From contig NW_025946085.1 in assembly GCF_000764305.2 (NCBI RefSeq), positions 18,342-82,341 of the forward strand: DNA of 64,000 bases. The letters are read 5' to 3'. The stretch comes from Hyalella azteca. Taxonomy: Eukaryota; Arthropoda; Malacostraca; Amphipoda; Hyalellidae. Of this stretch, positions 33,901 to 46,985 are shown piece after piece (position 1 is the stretch's first letter; each line of letters starts with the position of its first letter). The notes beneath the pieces were generated by a model. That model saw only the letters and a program-made list of their open reading frames with translations, did not search any database and was not told the DNA's origin. The position numbers were made by a program, and so were the translations under genes.

Positions 33901-36893
33901 AGGATTGGCGATCGACATGACAGAAGAAAAAGCCGTGGCATGGCTTTGAGATGCCGTTGACTCGCCATGGTTTGTATTCATCATGTTGTAGCTGCCGCCG
34001 CTTGAGCCCACGCTGTTAGAAGCGATCTTTTCGTTCTGAAATAGAAAAGAAAAGTAATTTTAATAAAAGAACGAAGATAACGTCATTATGATATAGCCCA
34101 TGTTATGTATAGACATTATACGCAAATAACTGTAAAAAAATTTCCAAGTATTTAACAGCACTCCAGCAGAAAAGTTTGCTTCAAGAAGCAATATCTGTTA
34201 GAACCTCCAACGTACAACTCGAGTTCACTTTAATAAAATACGTTCACCGAGTTATTGCTTCTTGAAACAGACCCTCCATAATATCGAAACAGTATAAATA
34301 ATTCGAGTAATGAAGCTTACCTTTGCATATCAAGACGAGTGAGAAGTTTGCTACGAGTAGGATTGTAACACACGTGAAGCAGCAACGTCTATAACGGGGT
34401 CCGTACGAAATTTATAAATCTTCACTTCAATCAAATAATAAATAGAACGGTAGCACAAGGGTCTGTTTCACAGAAGCTTCAACTCAGGCTCACTGAACAC
34501 CCACTGAATATGTCAAACTACAGCACGATCCGAGCCAAGAATGCAGAGGTCTTTTGGAGAACCACGAATAACGCGTTTCGTTAACAAATAAACAATTAAA
34601 GAAGGTTTTCACTCAGAGGAGAGTGAAGAGCAATGCTTTTCGAAAGCATGGAAAAAAACTCAACATTATTGTTATGAACAGTTCTGTCTGCGCTCGCGTA
34701 TTTACTTGCGTCGCCCTCAAATTGCTCTAATATCACTTTAACGCTCACGTCATAAATCCCCTAGGTATTCAATATAAAAAACAACAATTAGAAACATTTT
34801 CAAGTATTACAAGACCAGCACCATCAAATTGTATTCTTTAACCGATGATTCAGCAACTGTGAGTTTCATCGAAAATGAGGTGAATTTTTTGGCAATGTAA
34901 TTTACAATTAAATTCTAGGTGATTGGTCGTTCACTGAGAAGCCCAGCAATGCTGTTAGCTCAGCACTAACCTATTCACAGCCGTGCTCTCAAACTGGTGA
35001 TCATGAACCTTAATAAATCCCGCTTTTGAGAGCACTATAGAGAGTAATGTTCATGGTTACTTATGCAAAATATATACTTTCAACTCTGATAATGTAGCTC
35101 AATTTATTTAATCAGAGCATAATTTTAAAAAATTGTGTTAGTGGGCTAAGCTCCTCCTTGGCCATTTGATGAACACAGATGTGACAATGTTGCTGGTGTG
35201 TTACTAATATCCAAGTCAAAAATTGATGCAATAAACAATCTCTATAAATAAATTTTGTAATCAACAACCAATCCTGAAGGCAAAATTCATCAATATTTAC
35301 TAAAAATTGTATTGTCCCATTACCAATCTTGAAGGCAATTATGCAAACTAATTACTAATCTTAAATGTAACTTCTCGTGACCACAATCAAACTTCAAACC
35401 AAATTTTGTTATCTAATTACTGATCTTTGAGTCAAATTTCCTTACCACGTCAACCTGTATTGCAAATTTTATGCTCTATTACTAATTTAAATCCTATTCC
35501 AAGCTTGAGCCTGAATCAATCAATCCAAGCATTGATTTTCAATATAGAGCTTCCATATTATAAGTCAGGTCCTCCAACATGAACATAAATGATAGGCAAC
35601 ACAACAGAGCAGAGAGTGGCTAAACATGCACAACTAAGTCTATCTTACATGAATAAAATATCTGCTTCCACAAATCATCCTAAGCCTGATCATTATCATC
35701 AGCAACATTAAAATCACATTCCACATCACATACTTCTCCTATTTTCCGTATGACATCAAATCTGGACCTTGACAAAGAAAAGTAAAAACCTTCATTGTAG
35801 AAATCAATATTAAAGAGTTCAAGGATCCATTTCCATTTGAAACTTGAAATTTGTGTACAGAGAGGAAAAGGAAGGGAGTATTAACAAAGAGCTGCACATC
35901 AAAATATAAATAACAGTTTATGAAGAAAAATTTGTAATATATTTCTGAAATGGACAGCATTGGCTTGAGAACAGCAGAATGTGAAGCTCAATGAGTTAAC
36001 TTGAGCCTATTTTCTGAACATCTTGTCTCACAGAATATTTTAAAGCCACTGTATAAACAGTAAGCTATAGAATTTTGTACAAAGACAGCCAAAATTATTT
36101 GCATTTTATTTAATTTATAGTTCAAAATATAAAAGGAACTGAGCAGCAACAGGGACATAAAAATTTACAAAAATATAATCACAATCTAAAAATGCATCAC
36201 ATTTGTTGCTTGCCTCAAGAATAATTATTTATTTTGCATGATAGAAATCTTAATGTCAAAATGAATATTTAGCACAGGCATCCCAGTATAACAAAGAATC
36301 CAACATGTGTTTGCTTGACCACAAAAAAAATTAATATCTTTGCATTTCTGTCTGCATGCAAAAATTTTAGAAATGATCACAATTAAAAGCCAAGCATTAC
36401 CACTGGAACCACAAAAAAAAATATTGGTAGAAAAATTCACAAACTTTTATCAGACTGCAACCATACTCATGACTTGCACATGTTCAATACCATAATAAAT
36501 ATTTTCATGTATAAACTTCTTCCAGATTATTCACAGTCTTCCCATTTTTTAAAAAATTATGTTTAATGTTCAATTACCATTAAACATTTGACATCCAGTG
36601 AATATAAGGTTTGAATCCCATTATCCCAGTGCCCTTGAATCATCACAACTAATTTATGCAGCCAGCTTTCTGAATTTAAGTATTGCAAAATAGATGCATA
36701 AATAATACAATAAACAAATAAGGCAATAAACAAATAAGACAATAAATAAATAAGACAATGAATACACAAGATAATAAATAAATAAGAAAATTTAAACAAA
36801 TAAGACAATAAACAAATAAGATGCTAAATATTTAAGACTGACCTGCGTCAAGTCAGGGTCCTGCATGCTGGTGTCAGGGAGGTGCTGGAACAT
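30928..36893 (-). CDS. C2H2 zinc-finger protein B, 10 fingers
   Basis: Two coding exons join in phase 0. Exon 36893-36843 encodes MFQHLPDTSMQDPDLTQ and ends CGCAG|GTCAGT; the second exon 34035-30928 begins after TTTCTATTTCAG and ends at a stop at 30930-30928. The total is 1052 aa. An in-frame TGA lies upstream with no Met between it and 36893, supporting this start. Residues about 1-480 and 775-1052 are Ser/Asn/His/Gln-rich. Residues about 480-775 hold ten C2H2 fingers, beginning CYDCDLVFKSSTQLKNH, mostly with TGEKP/TGERP linkers. The linker between fingers 7 and 8 is long and basic (YSAGRKKVLN), as in gene A. It is probably a nuclear DNA-binding regulator and a tandem paralogue of gene A. 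The exact orthologue is not recognised. Confidence 0.88.
34036..36842 (-). other. Intron 2 of zinc-finger gene B
   Basis: AT-rich intron between the start-codon exon and the finger exon. The acceptor is tttctatttcag and the donor GTCAGT. It holds a run of aaacaaataagacaata-like units at about 36700-36830 but no other feature I recognise. Confidence 0.7.
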
Positions 36894-37356
36894 CCTGTAG
36901 AGGGCATCACAGGGACAGGTCGTGCCCCATGTTCTGCGCAGGCTTAGACGGCACAGCTCATGCCCCTGAGTGATGCTGCTGCTGCTGGAGGAGGTTGTGA
37001 GAGCAGATGAACATCAGCTGATGCTCTTCACTGATGCTTTGCAGTGATACTTGAACAAGATGAGCTGCAGGAGGAGAGCACTGGATGTATCAGCCACAAG
37101 CTGGCTTCATTAATGCTTCCAAGCGATGCTGGTGATGTAGGCTGGCTACATTAATGTTTCCAAGTGATGCTGGTGATGTTGGTGAAGCAGCAACATGAGG
37201 ACACTAGATGGAGAGCAACAGAGGGAAGAATGTTGATGCTGAGCAGTCAATTAGCAATTTTCGATAGCCAAGGCAAAATGGAAATAACACTCCTGCTGTG
37301 GTAGCCCAGTTGTCTCCTGTCTCTGCCCACACTTCCCACAGTTCATCAAGAACAGT
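36843..37356 (-). other. Second exon of gene B: leader plus start codon
   Basis: Acceptor tttttttccag|ACTGTT (minus) and donor CGCAG|GTCAGT bound this exon. Most of it is 5' leader with several short upstream ORFs: one Met-initiated ORF starts about ten bases into the exon and stops after about 30 codons, and others of 5-7 codons follow near 36955 and 36930. A further internal acceptor cannot be excluded (ctcctcctgcag). Upstream ORFs would be expected to lower main-frame translation. Confidence 0.65.
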
Positions 37357-38263
37357 CTGGAAAAAAATAAAACTTATCAGTTTGGTATTAAACAGATATG
37401 AGGTGATACTCAAATTTAACTGTCCAACAAGACCTCAATTAAGCAATCACTCCAACTAATATTGTTACTTATGAGAATGAAGTTAACCTTGTTTAAAAAG
37501 CACATCTAAATAACTTTGAACTAATTTTCAATTCCATACTTTTAACTCAGTTTGCCTATATTTTCAGGTTTTCAGTCATGATATTCTTTTATCCATGAAA
37601 CTAACCTAGATGAATATAAGGCTTTCATAAGTAAAACAATTAAATTTCAAGTCACTCACATATACCTATACAAAAATATCTACTATAAACAAAATTTGAT
37701 CTTCATTCAGTTCCAGGTTGTAATAAATGCAGAAACAGTTTGCTCATAACTCAGTGTATGCCAGACAGAAAAAGTTAAACCCCAGAAACTTGAGTGGAAT
37801 TCTACATTAAAACCTTGGGTTCATTTTACAACACTTTTCTTTAACTTCACTTCTTGTCGTTTGTTTGTTAGTTTGTTTGTCTGCTACAAATCTTTTAATC
37901 AATATTTAACATGCTTCTACCTGTCCAATCAATCTGAAATTTTGCACACTTACATAAAGTTGGAGTCAATGCACGAATCAGTTTACAGAATGAATATGTA
38001 ATTTTTAACATTTACAAAATTTTTAAATTTAAAATAAATTTTGAATTTTTTTTTTAATATTTGAAAATAGCATTAGAAATTCATTGTACACGTGTAACAT
38101 CAAGGACACTGGATTCTTTAGAAGTGTTGTCTTTAAAAAGTAATCTTTAAATCCATATTATTTATCCAGAAACTCAATTAGAACTTTGTGGGAAGATTGG
38201 CTCCAAAATAAAATGGTCACCATAACACTCTATTGGGGCAACATATCACAAAAAGTTGGATAC

Positions 38264-38296
<33 letters not shown>

Positions 38297-40939
38297 TCCT
38301 GTATTAATATCTGCTCTTGGTATTGGTTGTCTTCAACTCAAAAATTCCAGATGAAATCAATTGTCAAATCACTACATAAGCCAAGCCAATGCAGCCATTT
38401 GGCTTTAGGTATTAGCCCATGGCCTCAATATATATACATTGGGTCCATTGGGAATCTAGCAGCTTGCAGCCCAATGGTATGCTTGTATTACCAAATAATA
38501 AAAAGGAGATAATTCATCTATTGGGAATTTTGCTGCTCCAAAAATGGGGAGAAGCTCTAGTAACAGCTCACATGCAATATATTCTATGCCATGGCCTCAC
38601 ACCTGACCTGCCAAAAAAAATTCAAAAGCTGGCTTTCGGTTAATCTGTCAGTCTCAGTCTCAGACTCTTTGAGAGTGTGAAGAGATATTTGGAAAATGTG
38701 TGGAGGTTGAGGGAGAGGATTTCAGAGGAGGATGATAAGAGTAGGGTCTTGAGGTGTGGAAGGTTGAGAGAAGGCCGGATTAGAATTTTCCTACTTGTTT
38801 CTGAAATCTTGCAGCTCCAACGTGACAAATTTTGAATACCATTGGAATCTTGTGGCCTGATTGTGGTCTTCTGTTAACAGTAACCAATAAGATAGGATGT
38901 AATTCATTTGGCGGAAATCTTGCGGTTTTGAAAATGCCGGGAAAGCTTTAGTTGCGGCCCTAAAGGTAGACGTTTTCCACACTTGAGAGAGGAGAGGGTG
39001 GGAAGACAAAGGTGACCATGCTAAATGTTTTAATATGTCATTTCTGTTTTTCAGGGTGTTGCAAGATGAAATGTTTTAGTTTTTTTTAGGATTCAGTTGA
39101 ATCCAACTTAATTGGACTTTTTATCAACACACAAGTGTGAACTTTTCATTTTTTTTACACTAGTAAAAGAGCTATCATGCAGCATGTATGACCGATTTAA
39201 AGGTCGTGACTGAAGGTCAGCACCGATAACAGCACGCATCCAATTCCAATTCTCAGTTACTCCCAGTTCCCACAACAAAAGACAACAGCAACAACAAATA
39301 ATTTTTTAGTACCTGCTTAACTGCAGATATGCTCAATCTAATAGCAATCTTGATTCTTGATTAGGGTAAACCTGGTATATTCCAGCACATTAAGGACGTA
39401 GCAAGAAATGAATGGCTATAAAAATATCACCTTATGCGCAACTCAAGTTCTGATTGGTTTACGTAACTCTCAAAACAGCACACTACGCGCCAGCAACGAT
39501 GAAACATCACAAACTGTTGCCATATTTATTTAAAAGCCTTTAGAACTCAAACCTACAAAATCCCTGAATTCCGACGCTGTATGCGACTAAATTAGGCATA
39601 TTGTGAGACTAATTCCGACAGCACTTCAAACTCTATTAATTTGTAATTCCGGCGCCCTGTGTTGGAATTTCAACGCCCCGTATGCACTGTATCAGAATAT
39701 AACACAGCTCGGAACGAGCTTAATTAAGAAAATTTCAATTTTTGGACACAGCTTGGAACGAGCTGTGTGTGTCTAATTCCAAGCTGTGTTGGAATTAGTT
39801 TTTATGTGTCTAAAACCATCGCTTAACTTAATCAACTATTAATTTATTTACCACTTGAAATTAGCAAATACAACTTTACAAGTATACTTAAAGGATTCCT
39901 AATATATTCACAAACTTATTTAAAAGTCTCAAACCATAATATTCTTTCTACACAAACAGTTTATCACTATATGGTAGAACAAGGTGAGGTCAACTATCAA
40001 CTTTGACAAGTTTTTCGATGTTCTCACTGGGTGATGTGCATTGTGCACTGTCGGACTGTCTCTCTTTGGATCTTAACATTTTCCCGCCAGACGGCCCAGA
40101 CCTAGTGTTTTGGCAATAGTATGGCGCGCAATAGTATGACGTCACTATTTCAACCATCAACGAATGCAAGGAACTAAGACAAGGCTTAATATAAAGGAAA
40201 AAAGTTTAGAAGTGTTGGAATTACCCAGTAGGTACCCACGATGTCGGAATATACTGCATTTACCCTACCATCAATTTTTTTTAGATACAAGAGTAACAAG
40301 AGAATATAAGCATAAGCCATAAGCTCATCATTCCAAGTCATTTATTAATAGAATTTTTCAAACATAACAGTACACTGAGTACACTGTACAGCACTACAAC
40401 AGCAGTAGCTAAGTCCTGTCGTAACAGCATAGCACTATGATCAGTATTAATCAAGATAATGCTCAATAAATATAAACCTTAAAAGCCTCTCGTCTTGTGA
40501 CCCAGTCATTTATTTAGAAATTTTTCCCTGACAATCTGAAGTAGGCCTCCTGCCTACATCCCATCAAATGATCAAAGATCATTCATGGCCAACCCAAGTC
40601 GATCAGTCAATGCTCTGACTCTGAGATTTCCGATGTGCCTCTGAGATTTCCGATCGCACATCCTGGTACCTATTAACGTTTATATATGCTAAACAATCAG
40701 ATTCTGACTAGCGTTACAGTTTATACGCATCATTGAAATAAATCGTACGCTTAATGCGCCAATAACATCTAATAATAGTGGAAACACCCATGGAAGGGAG
40801 TTGCCCGTTAAACTTCGGTAATCATTACACAGAGGACAGAGCACAAGAAATACTCACACATAACGTATCGCGCAACAAAAAACATGTAAGTTCATCACAA
40901 AATACCATTGCAATCCTCATTTTTGTAATTTGAACTTAC
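37357..40939 (-). other. Intron 1 of zinc-finger gene B
   Basis: AT-rich, with a perfect A tract at 38265-38294. Near 39540-39800 there are several imperfect direct and inverted copies of acacagctcggaacgagct and taattcc-g motifs. No coding sequence seen. Confidence 0.6.
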
Positions 40940-41055
40940 CGGTTGTCCTGAGAACGATCAAACAATAAAAATCAAGCAAATAATTTCGTAGCTGCTTCAC
41001 CCAGTGTCAACAAACACACCCGCCATCTTGAAACTGAATAATGACGTAATGCAGC
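40940..41055 (-). promoter_or_regulatory. Promoter and first exon of gene B (Inr, YY1/TISU-like, CRE-like)
   Basis: On the minus strand a CRE-like TGACGTAA/TTACGTCA element (41040-41049) is followed by TCAGTTT (41037-41031), which matches the arthropod initiator, then by CAAGATGGCGGG (41030-41019), a match to YY1 and TISU elements. The leader runs to a perfect donor CCG|GTAAGTTC (exon end 40940). The ATG in the TISU-like element opens a ten-codon frame (nine residues, then TGA). No TATA box is visible. The transcription start is inferred near 41035. Confidence 0.7.
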
Positions 41056-41339
41056 GGCCGCGAAATTTGATTTCCATTAGCAGTCTGGCATGTCAGTCAT
41101 TTGGAACATGTGAAGACACATTGAGATTATAAATGTGTAGATACCGTATAGAATGGACATAACATATAGAATTAAAAGCAATTATATACCGTCTCTTATC
41201 CCCGTTTCAACAATTTAATCACATAAAAAGTAGACCACATGTAGACAGTCGACACTTCTAAATTTTTAAATGACATAAATAGATTGTCATATAGGCAGGA
41301 GCATATATATAACTTTCACATGGGCAGCATCGCAAAGAT

Positions 41340-41515
41340 GTCCTCATTAATTAGCTCAGGATGAGCAGCAGCTCAGCAGAGACGTACTCATTAACCGGCT
41401 CATTATGAGGAGCAGTGCAGAATTGTATTAATTAGTTTGCTCATGATGAGCATCAGCGCAGAGTTGTACTAATTAATTAGCTCATCATGAGAAGCTGAGC
41501 AGAACATCACCGAGC
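41340..41515. repeat. About 55-bp degenerate tandem repeat upstream of gene B promoter
   Basis: Three diverged units, each with tactaattaattagctcat-like and catgatgagcatcagcgcag-like segments. The palindromic ctcatgatgag core recurs. It lies 300-480 bases upstream of the inferred start. Confidence 0.65.
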
Positions 41516-41604
41516 AGGTACAGTGTAATTGATCCGCTCGGCCGTGGTTTTGTAGCAATGAATGTCACGTATATGCTACTTTGATGGACGCTACTAGGCT
41601 GTTC

Positions 41605-41700
41605 AGGGGCCGTATTATCAAAACTTCGTAAGTACGCAAAATCGACTTACGACTGGCGTAAGTGCTGATATGATGACGTAACTCTACCTCATTCTGCCTT
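41605..41700 (+). mobile_element. MITE end (GGGGCCGTAT family)
   Basis: The stretch ggggccgtattatcaaaact then tcgtaagtacgc resembles the right terminus of the element at 61669-61886 (reverse complement ggggccatactttcaaaact). Inverted gtaagtcg/cgacttac motifs follow. No matching second end was found, so this is a partial or decayed copy. Confidence 0.5.
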
Positions 41701-42654
41701 CCACTTATGGAAGAATATTTAAAGCACGCCTTCTACTTTCGAAAGGATATTTTATAATTTGAAGCACGACTTCCACATGCAGTATGTCAAATTGTACAAT
41801 TCGCACAACTTACTAGCAAGTAGGGACTTATTTTCTTTAAAATTTTCACTGAACTTCACATCATCAGGGTGACATTTATTTGAATCAATTTATTCGTTGA
41901 GGCTAGCTAAAAATTTAATTGTGTTTCCGAGTCCACCAAGTTGTTGTTTTTACTCTTCAAGGGTTGGGTTTCAATCATGCCGAGATGTTCGCCGCATATT
42001 CGTGATTGTTATTCAAGTTTCTATCAAAACATCGTTCCGACGTTCTTGATTTCTATCAAGTGTGCAAAGCTGATACCAAAGCTGATTAATTAACTAAGCT
42101 GATTAGCATTAATCAGCAAAGCTGATTAATTGTTTGCTGAAATTTACACAGATGAAGCTTGCTTACCAATAATACATTTCTTAGAGTATTTAGGACTTCG
42201 TAATCTTAACAATGCAATAAAACAGTATGACCAATTTTCATAGCTCGTTTTCAAGCAATAACTTAGTACGTCAAACCAAACCCGATTTTGACCATCTTAT
42301 AACAACGAAGCTGCTTAATCACGATAAGCCCCTGTGAACCGAATCGACACTTCAGCGAACTCGCCTGCGAGCTCGAATGCAAAACCTAACTTCATTTTCA
42401 ACTCTGACACTCATAAATCCGTCAATTATGAACGGATTTTATTCAAATTGGAAGTATAAGTAGATAATATCAGTAATTTGCTAAGCGTTGTCAGAATTAT
42501 TTTCATAGTTTTTTTCGCGTAATGTGCTGAATTTTAAATTTTTAAATCTTGTACACGACTAATAAAGTATTATGTCTAGTAATTATGTTACGGTTTTGTC
42601 TCGTTGTCTTCCAAAGTTGCTTCATAATTCCGTGCCCGGCATTGCTAGTAAATA

Positions 42655-43062
42655 ATGGCATACAATGCTGGCGTGATAATAATGATAATAATGGAGTACA
42701 ATACTAGCGTCATAACAAAACTAATAATAGCATACAATACTGGCGTGATAATAATGATAATAATGGAGTACAATACTGGAGTGATAATAATGGTAATAAT
42801 GGCGAACAATGCTGATAATAATGGAGTACAATACTAGCGTCATAACAAAACTAATAATAGCATACAATACTGGCGTGATAATAATGATAATAATGGAGTA
42901 CAATACTGGAGTGATAATAATGGTAATAATGGCGAACAATGCTGGAGTGATAACAATAATAATAATGGAGTACAATACTGGCGTAATAACAATGATAATA
43001 ATGGCGTACAATACTGCGTGATAAAAATAATAATAATGGTGCACAATACTGGCGAGAATTAA
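42655..43062 (+). repeat. 36-bp minisatellite
   Basis: About eleven units of 36 bp with ggcgtgataataatgataat and aatggagtacaatact. A segment of some three units (around 42700-42790) is repeated at 42835-42920, a higher-order duplication. ORFs over it are artefacts. Confidence 0.95.
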
Positions 43063-43951
43063 ATTTTGTAAAGTTCGATAGCCATGTGATGTAAAAATGT
43101 GTATCATAAATTTGATGAAATAAATGCTTGAAATATATACAAATGGTTGGAAAATTGAACAAAATTCTTGAAAATTGGATATAAAATCTGTTTATTTCGT
43201 TAGAAATGCATAAATTCGCAATTTTTCAATTTGGATAATGAATGAATCATGAAGTAAATTATATTATTCGGATTTCTAATTTAACCAAAATATTTGAAAA
43301 AATGTAAACATATATGCGTGAAAATAATGGTTGAAAATGCTTATAAAAATGGCTGAAATTGTAAGAAAATAATCCAGATATCCAGAGAAAGTGTAAATGA
43401 TCAAGTGATCTGAAATGCCGAAATTTTTAATTTATTTCGATTTGGTATATGCATTCGTCTTTTGGGTTGCGGGCAGGTGGACGGAATATGTGAGAATGTC
43501 GTGGTGAAAAGAATTCACGAGAATGATTAAAAAATGGATATATCGTTATTTTTTGTGAAAAAACACTATTTAAGCGTTAGTGGAAAACACGAAGAAAACG
43601 GTTTTGAAAATAATTGAACAATTTAAGGAATATCTTTGGAATGATATAGCAAATTTGAAGAAAACTTGTCTTAAATGCTGGGAAAAGCGAGTTTCAAGAG
43701 AAACGTGATGCTAAGTTAGGTTTACGTACGTGTGAACGAAAGACGCGTTCAGGAAACAATATATTATAATTATTAAAACTAGAAATGCTTAGTTAATTGT
43801 TGTGTGGAAATTAGCGAATTAATATGGCAGGGCGCGTGGACATCTCGTACATATTGAAACGCAGAAAACGGGCATCTTTATGAAATTGTTTTCTGCTTTC
43901 GCTTGGGAACGGTTTTGCCGCGAAGTTGTTTCGGTAAGCTATGGTAATAAT

Positions 43952-44247
43952 TACATAACATAACATAACATAGTGATGTCGGCGCTAAAGAGTAGGCCTG
44001 ATGTGGCCTGTCGCCGATTCTTGAACTTTTCGTGCCTTGTTCACAGAAGATCTAATATAGTGTCATTTGACCGGATCTTTTCAAGACTGACGATAGTTTG
44101 AAATAGCTATAGACTTCCACCGGGTTCGATATGATGCTAGGCATTTCAAGTCTGAACATATATTTTTCCATAGCTTTATCTAGTCTGTTCTTGAACGCGT
44201 TCATACTTGGAACGCCAACGATGTCATCAGGGAGGCTGTTCCACATT
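43952..44247 (-). mobile_element. Non-LTR retrotransposon 3' end with ORF fragment
   Basis: A 64-codon minus-strand reading frame (44246-44052) starts WNSLPDDIVGVPSMNAFKNR, the usual C-terminal stretch of CR1/L2/jockey-type ORF2 proteins. The 3' UTR follows and ends in a short tatgt-type microsatellite tail (43952-43972), typical of CR1/L2 elements. The rest of ORF2 is absent, so it is a 5'-truncated dead copy. Confidence 0.8.
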
Positions 44248-44261
44248 AATTAATAACGGTT

Positions 44262-44488
44262 TCAGCGTTTATTAGGCCGTATAGGCCTGTCGCCGATTCT
44301 TAACATCGCAGAACATCTACAGCTTGTTGCGGGCTCGAACTAGCAACTCACTGCTTCAATTTTTGCTTTTGCTTAACCGCCCGGCCTCCTTGCCGATTCT
44401 GACCAGAAACTGGCGCAAAGAGATCGAACCCGCGCCTCTCTGCGCCAATCCAGGTAACTCTGAACTTTAACCACTGGGCCACCCTGCC
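44262..44488 (-). mobile_element. tRNA-derived SINE with LINE-like tail
   Basis: On the minus strand, box A TGGCCCAGTGG (44481-44471) and box B GGTTCGATCTC (44430-44420) are spaced as in a tRNA. The 3' part contains aagaatcggcgacaggcc, identical over 18 bases to the 3' end of the neighbouring LINE fragment. This is the pattern expected of a SINE mobilised by that LINE family. Confidence 0.8.
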
Positions 44489-44499
44489 TTTATTTATTA

Positions 44500-46660
44500 T
44501 GTTTTATTATTCTAATAGTTTTTTTTCACGTAATGCTTTGAATTTTAAATTTTAAAATCTTTTACACGACTAATTCACGCCATTATACATTATGTCGGTG
44601 ACTCGAAGCGAGAAGAAATGTTGGCGCGTCGAGAATTTAATTGCAGCGCAGTTTTTTTAGTTTATAGCCGTGGCCTATGGTGTTGGCTCTTGTTTCAAAT
44701 TCTAGTAATCCTTTATAAAATAAAAATGAATATAATTAAAAGTAATATAATATAAAAAATAACATAATAATTATATATAATATAATATATATAATTAACA
44801 TAATTATATTCTATTAGAAAAATAATATAATATAATAGTATGATTTAATATAATAATAAAAAGTAATATAAAATCACATAAGGTGTAGGAGAAAAAATAT
44901 CAGCGAAGAAATTATAAGTCGGATGAAGAAGTGTAATTGATGTGAGTTATGCTATATAGTTTGTTACCTAAAGCTTAGTAAAATTGGTTAACGTTTATTT
45001 AAAAGAACGCTCATGTCCTCGTAAACACTTGCATTCTTAGAATAAAATTATAGGGTATTTGAAATTTTTTTAGCGCGCCTAGAAAATTTAAAGGGATTTA
45101 CTCATTCTATTTAAACAAAGTTTGATTTATCGTAAAATGCCGTCCGTTTTGTGTAGTCATCGTAGCAGTTATAGCCAATTTTTTATTCCTGGTTCATGTT
45201 CAATTCTGGCTTCTAAAATAAGCCCAACCAACTCGAGGTAAATAGAAATATCCATTGAGGTTCAAATTTTCCATTGACTATTTTCAAATGTGCGCAATCT
45301 ATGGAGTTAGATGAACAATCAAGCTCAGACGTTGTTTGTATCATCGTTTTTGAATGTCCTTATAACCTATCCTAGTTTTTCCTCATAAATTTGGGTAATA
45401 TAAATTTCCCGTAAGACGATTGATTAATCTTGATAATAGCATTTTGAAATTGATTAAATAGCGTATTATTAACGTTAAAATTGTCATACCAAGAGTAAAT
45501 AATATGGTCGAATTTTTTTTTTTCAATTCGAAGTGGCCACCTTACACGTCAACTTTACCTTGACATAGCGAATTCAAAAATAAGATTTGTTTGGATTTTG
45601 ATAATGTATTTTTGCTGTTGTTCACCTATAGCGGGGAGGGCATTTTCTAGCATTCATTTGAGTCATTCAATTTCTATTTTCTAAGACAAGTTAGTTGCGT
45701 TTGGACAACCGGCGAGTGAGGTTGTAGAAAAATTTTCTCCGTCCGCTCGTCTGAGAAATTCTTAGCGTTAATAAGGTACTTGTGACACTCACAGTAACAT
45801 TTGTACTCCTCTATAGATTATTCACGCTATTTTGATTTCTTTCTAACCCAACTTCTATCGTTATTAATTTGTCGTTCTTTATCAATTACTTGTGACACTT
45901 GCCACGCAGCCACTACACAAACCAATTAAGGTTCTAAGAGATTATATGCATGTGGTCCAGTGATATTAGCTTAGTGCAACAACTGCAGTATTAGTCATTA
46001 TGTGTTGTGTTCGAGGAAACTAATTTGAACCTATTGCCTGACTTTTCATAAATAGCATTTGTACCCTAACGTAATACTGTCGTAGTATCGGTTGCTTGGT
46101 TTTTAACGATACAACGATACAGTAGTAACTGCAGTGTGCAGTTGACTCAACTTGACTGATTATTCAGTGGCAAAATGCAATTTGCATTTTGTTGGCAAAT
46201 TAAACGTGAAGCTTTCATTCCAATGATTCTATTCTGTTCCAAATAAGTTCTAAAATTAGTTACGAAATTTGATGTTGAGGACATTAAAAATTAAATCAGA
46301 TAATTGTATACTACAATATGCCCTGGAAATTCAAATTAGTAGAATTTAAATCCGTGAGATAAAGTTTCGAACACTGGAATGAGAAACAAATAAAGCGCGT
46401 AGTGAACGAAGAAGCTACAACTACCCAGCTGCGACGTGTCCGCGGGTTCAATGTCGTAGTTGTTAGCCCATTTACTCCAATGTATACACGATTACACGTG
46501 ATGTACCTATCATCTGCCGTAGAAGTGCGCTGCCTCTAATCCACTAGCTTTGTCTTTGCTATTTTAATCAATATTTTCAGCTCGGGTTATATCCCAATCA
46601 TAGTTGCCATAAAGATCAATGCGATAATATGTTGCGACTTGCGAATTGCGATGAACGCTT
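44500..46660. other. Intergenic AT-rich DNA
   Basis: A very A/T-rich stretch of ataatataat-like sequence lies at 44700-44880. No gene, RNA or clear mobile element is seen in the rest. Confidence 0.6.
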
Positions 46661-46769
46661 AGCCTTCAACCAAAACCGGTTCGCAGTTACTGGGCGGCTC
46701 TGCCATGTCGTGTCCTTGAGAATGAGCCGTGTTGTACAGCAGCAATGAGGAGTGGATGAGCGTAATTTT

Positions 46770-46985
46770 GTTTAGACCAACGCCTGTTGGGTGTAGACTA
46801 ACGCCACTTGAGTGTAGACTAACGCCACTTGAGTGTAGACTAACGCCACTTGAGTGTAGACTAACGCCACTTGAGTGTAGACTAACGCCAGTTAAGTGTA
46901 GACTAACGCCAGTTAAGTGCAGACTAGCGCCAGTGTAGACTAACGCCACTTGAGTGTAGACTAACGCCACTTGAGTGTAGACTAA
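46770..46985 (+). repeat. 19-bp tandem repeat
   Basis: About eleven copies of tgtagactaacgccacttga-like units (variants cagttaag, gccagtg). Confidence 0.95.
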
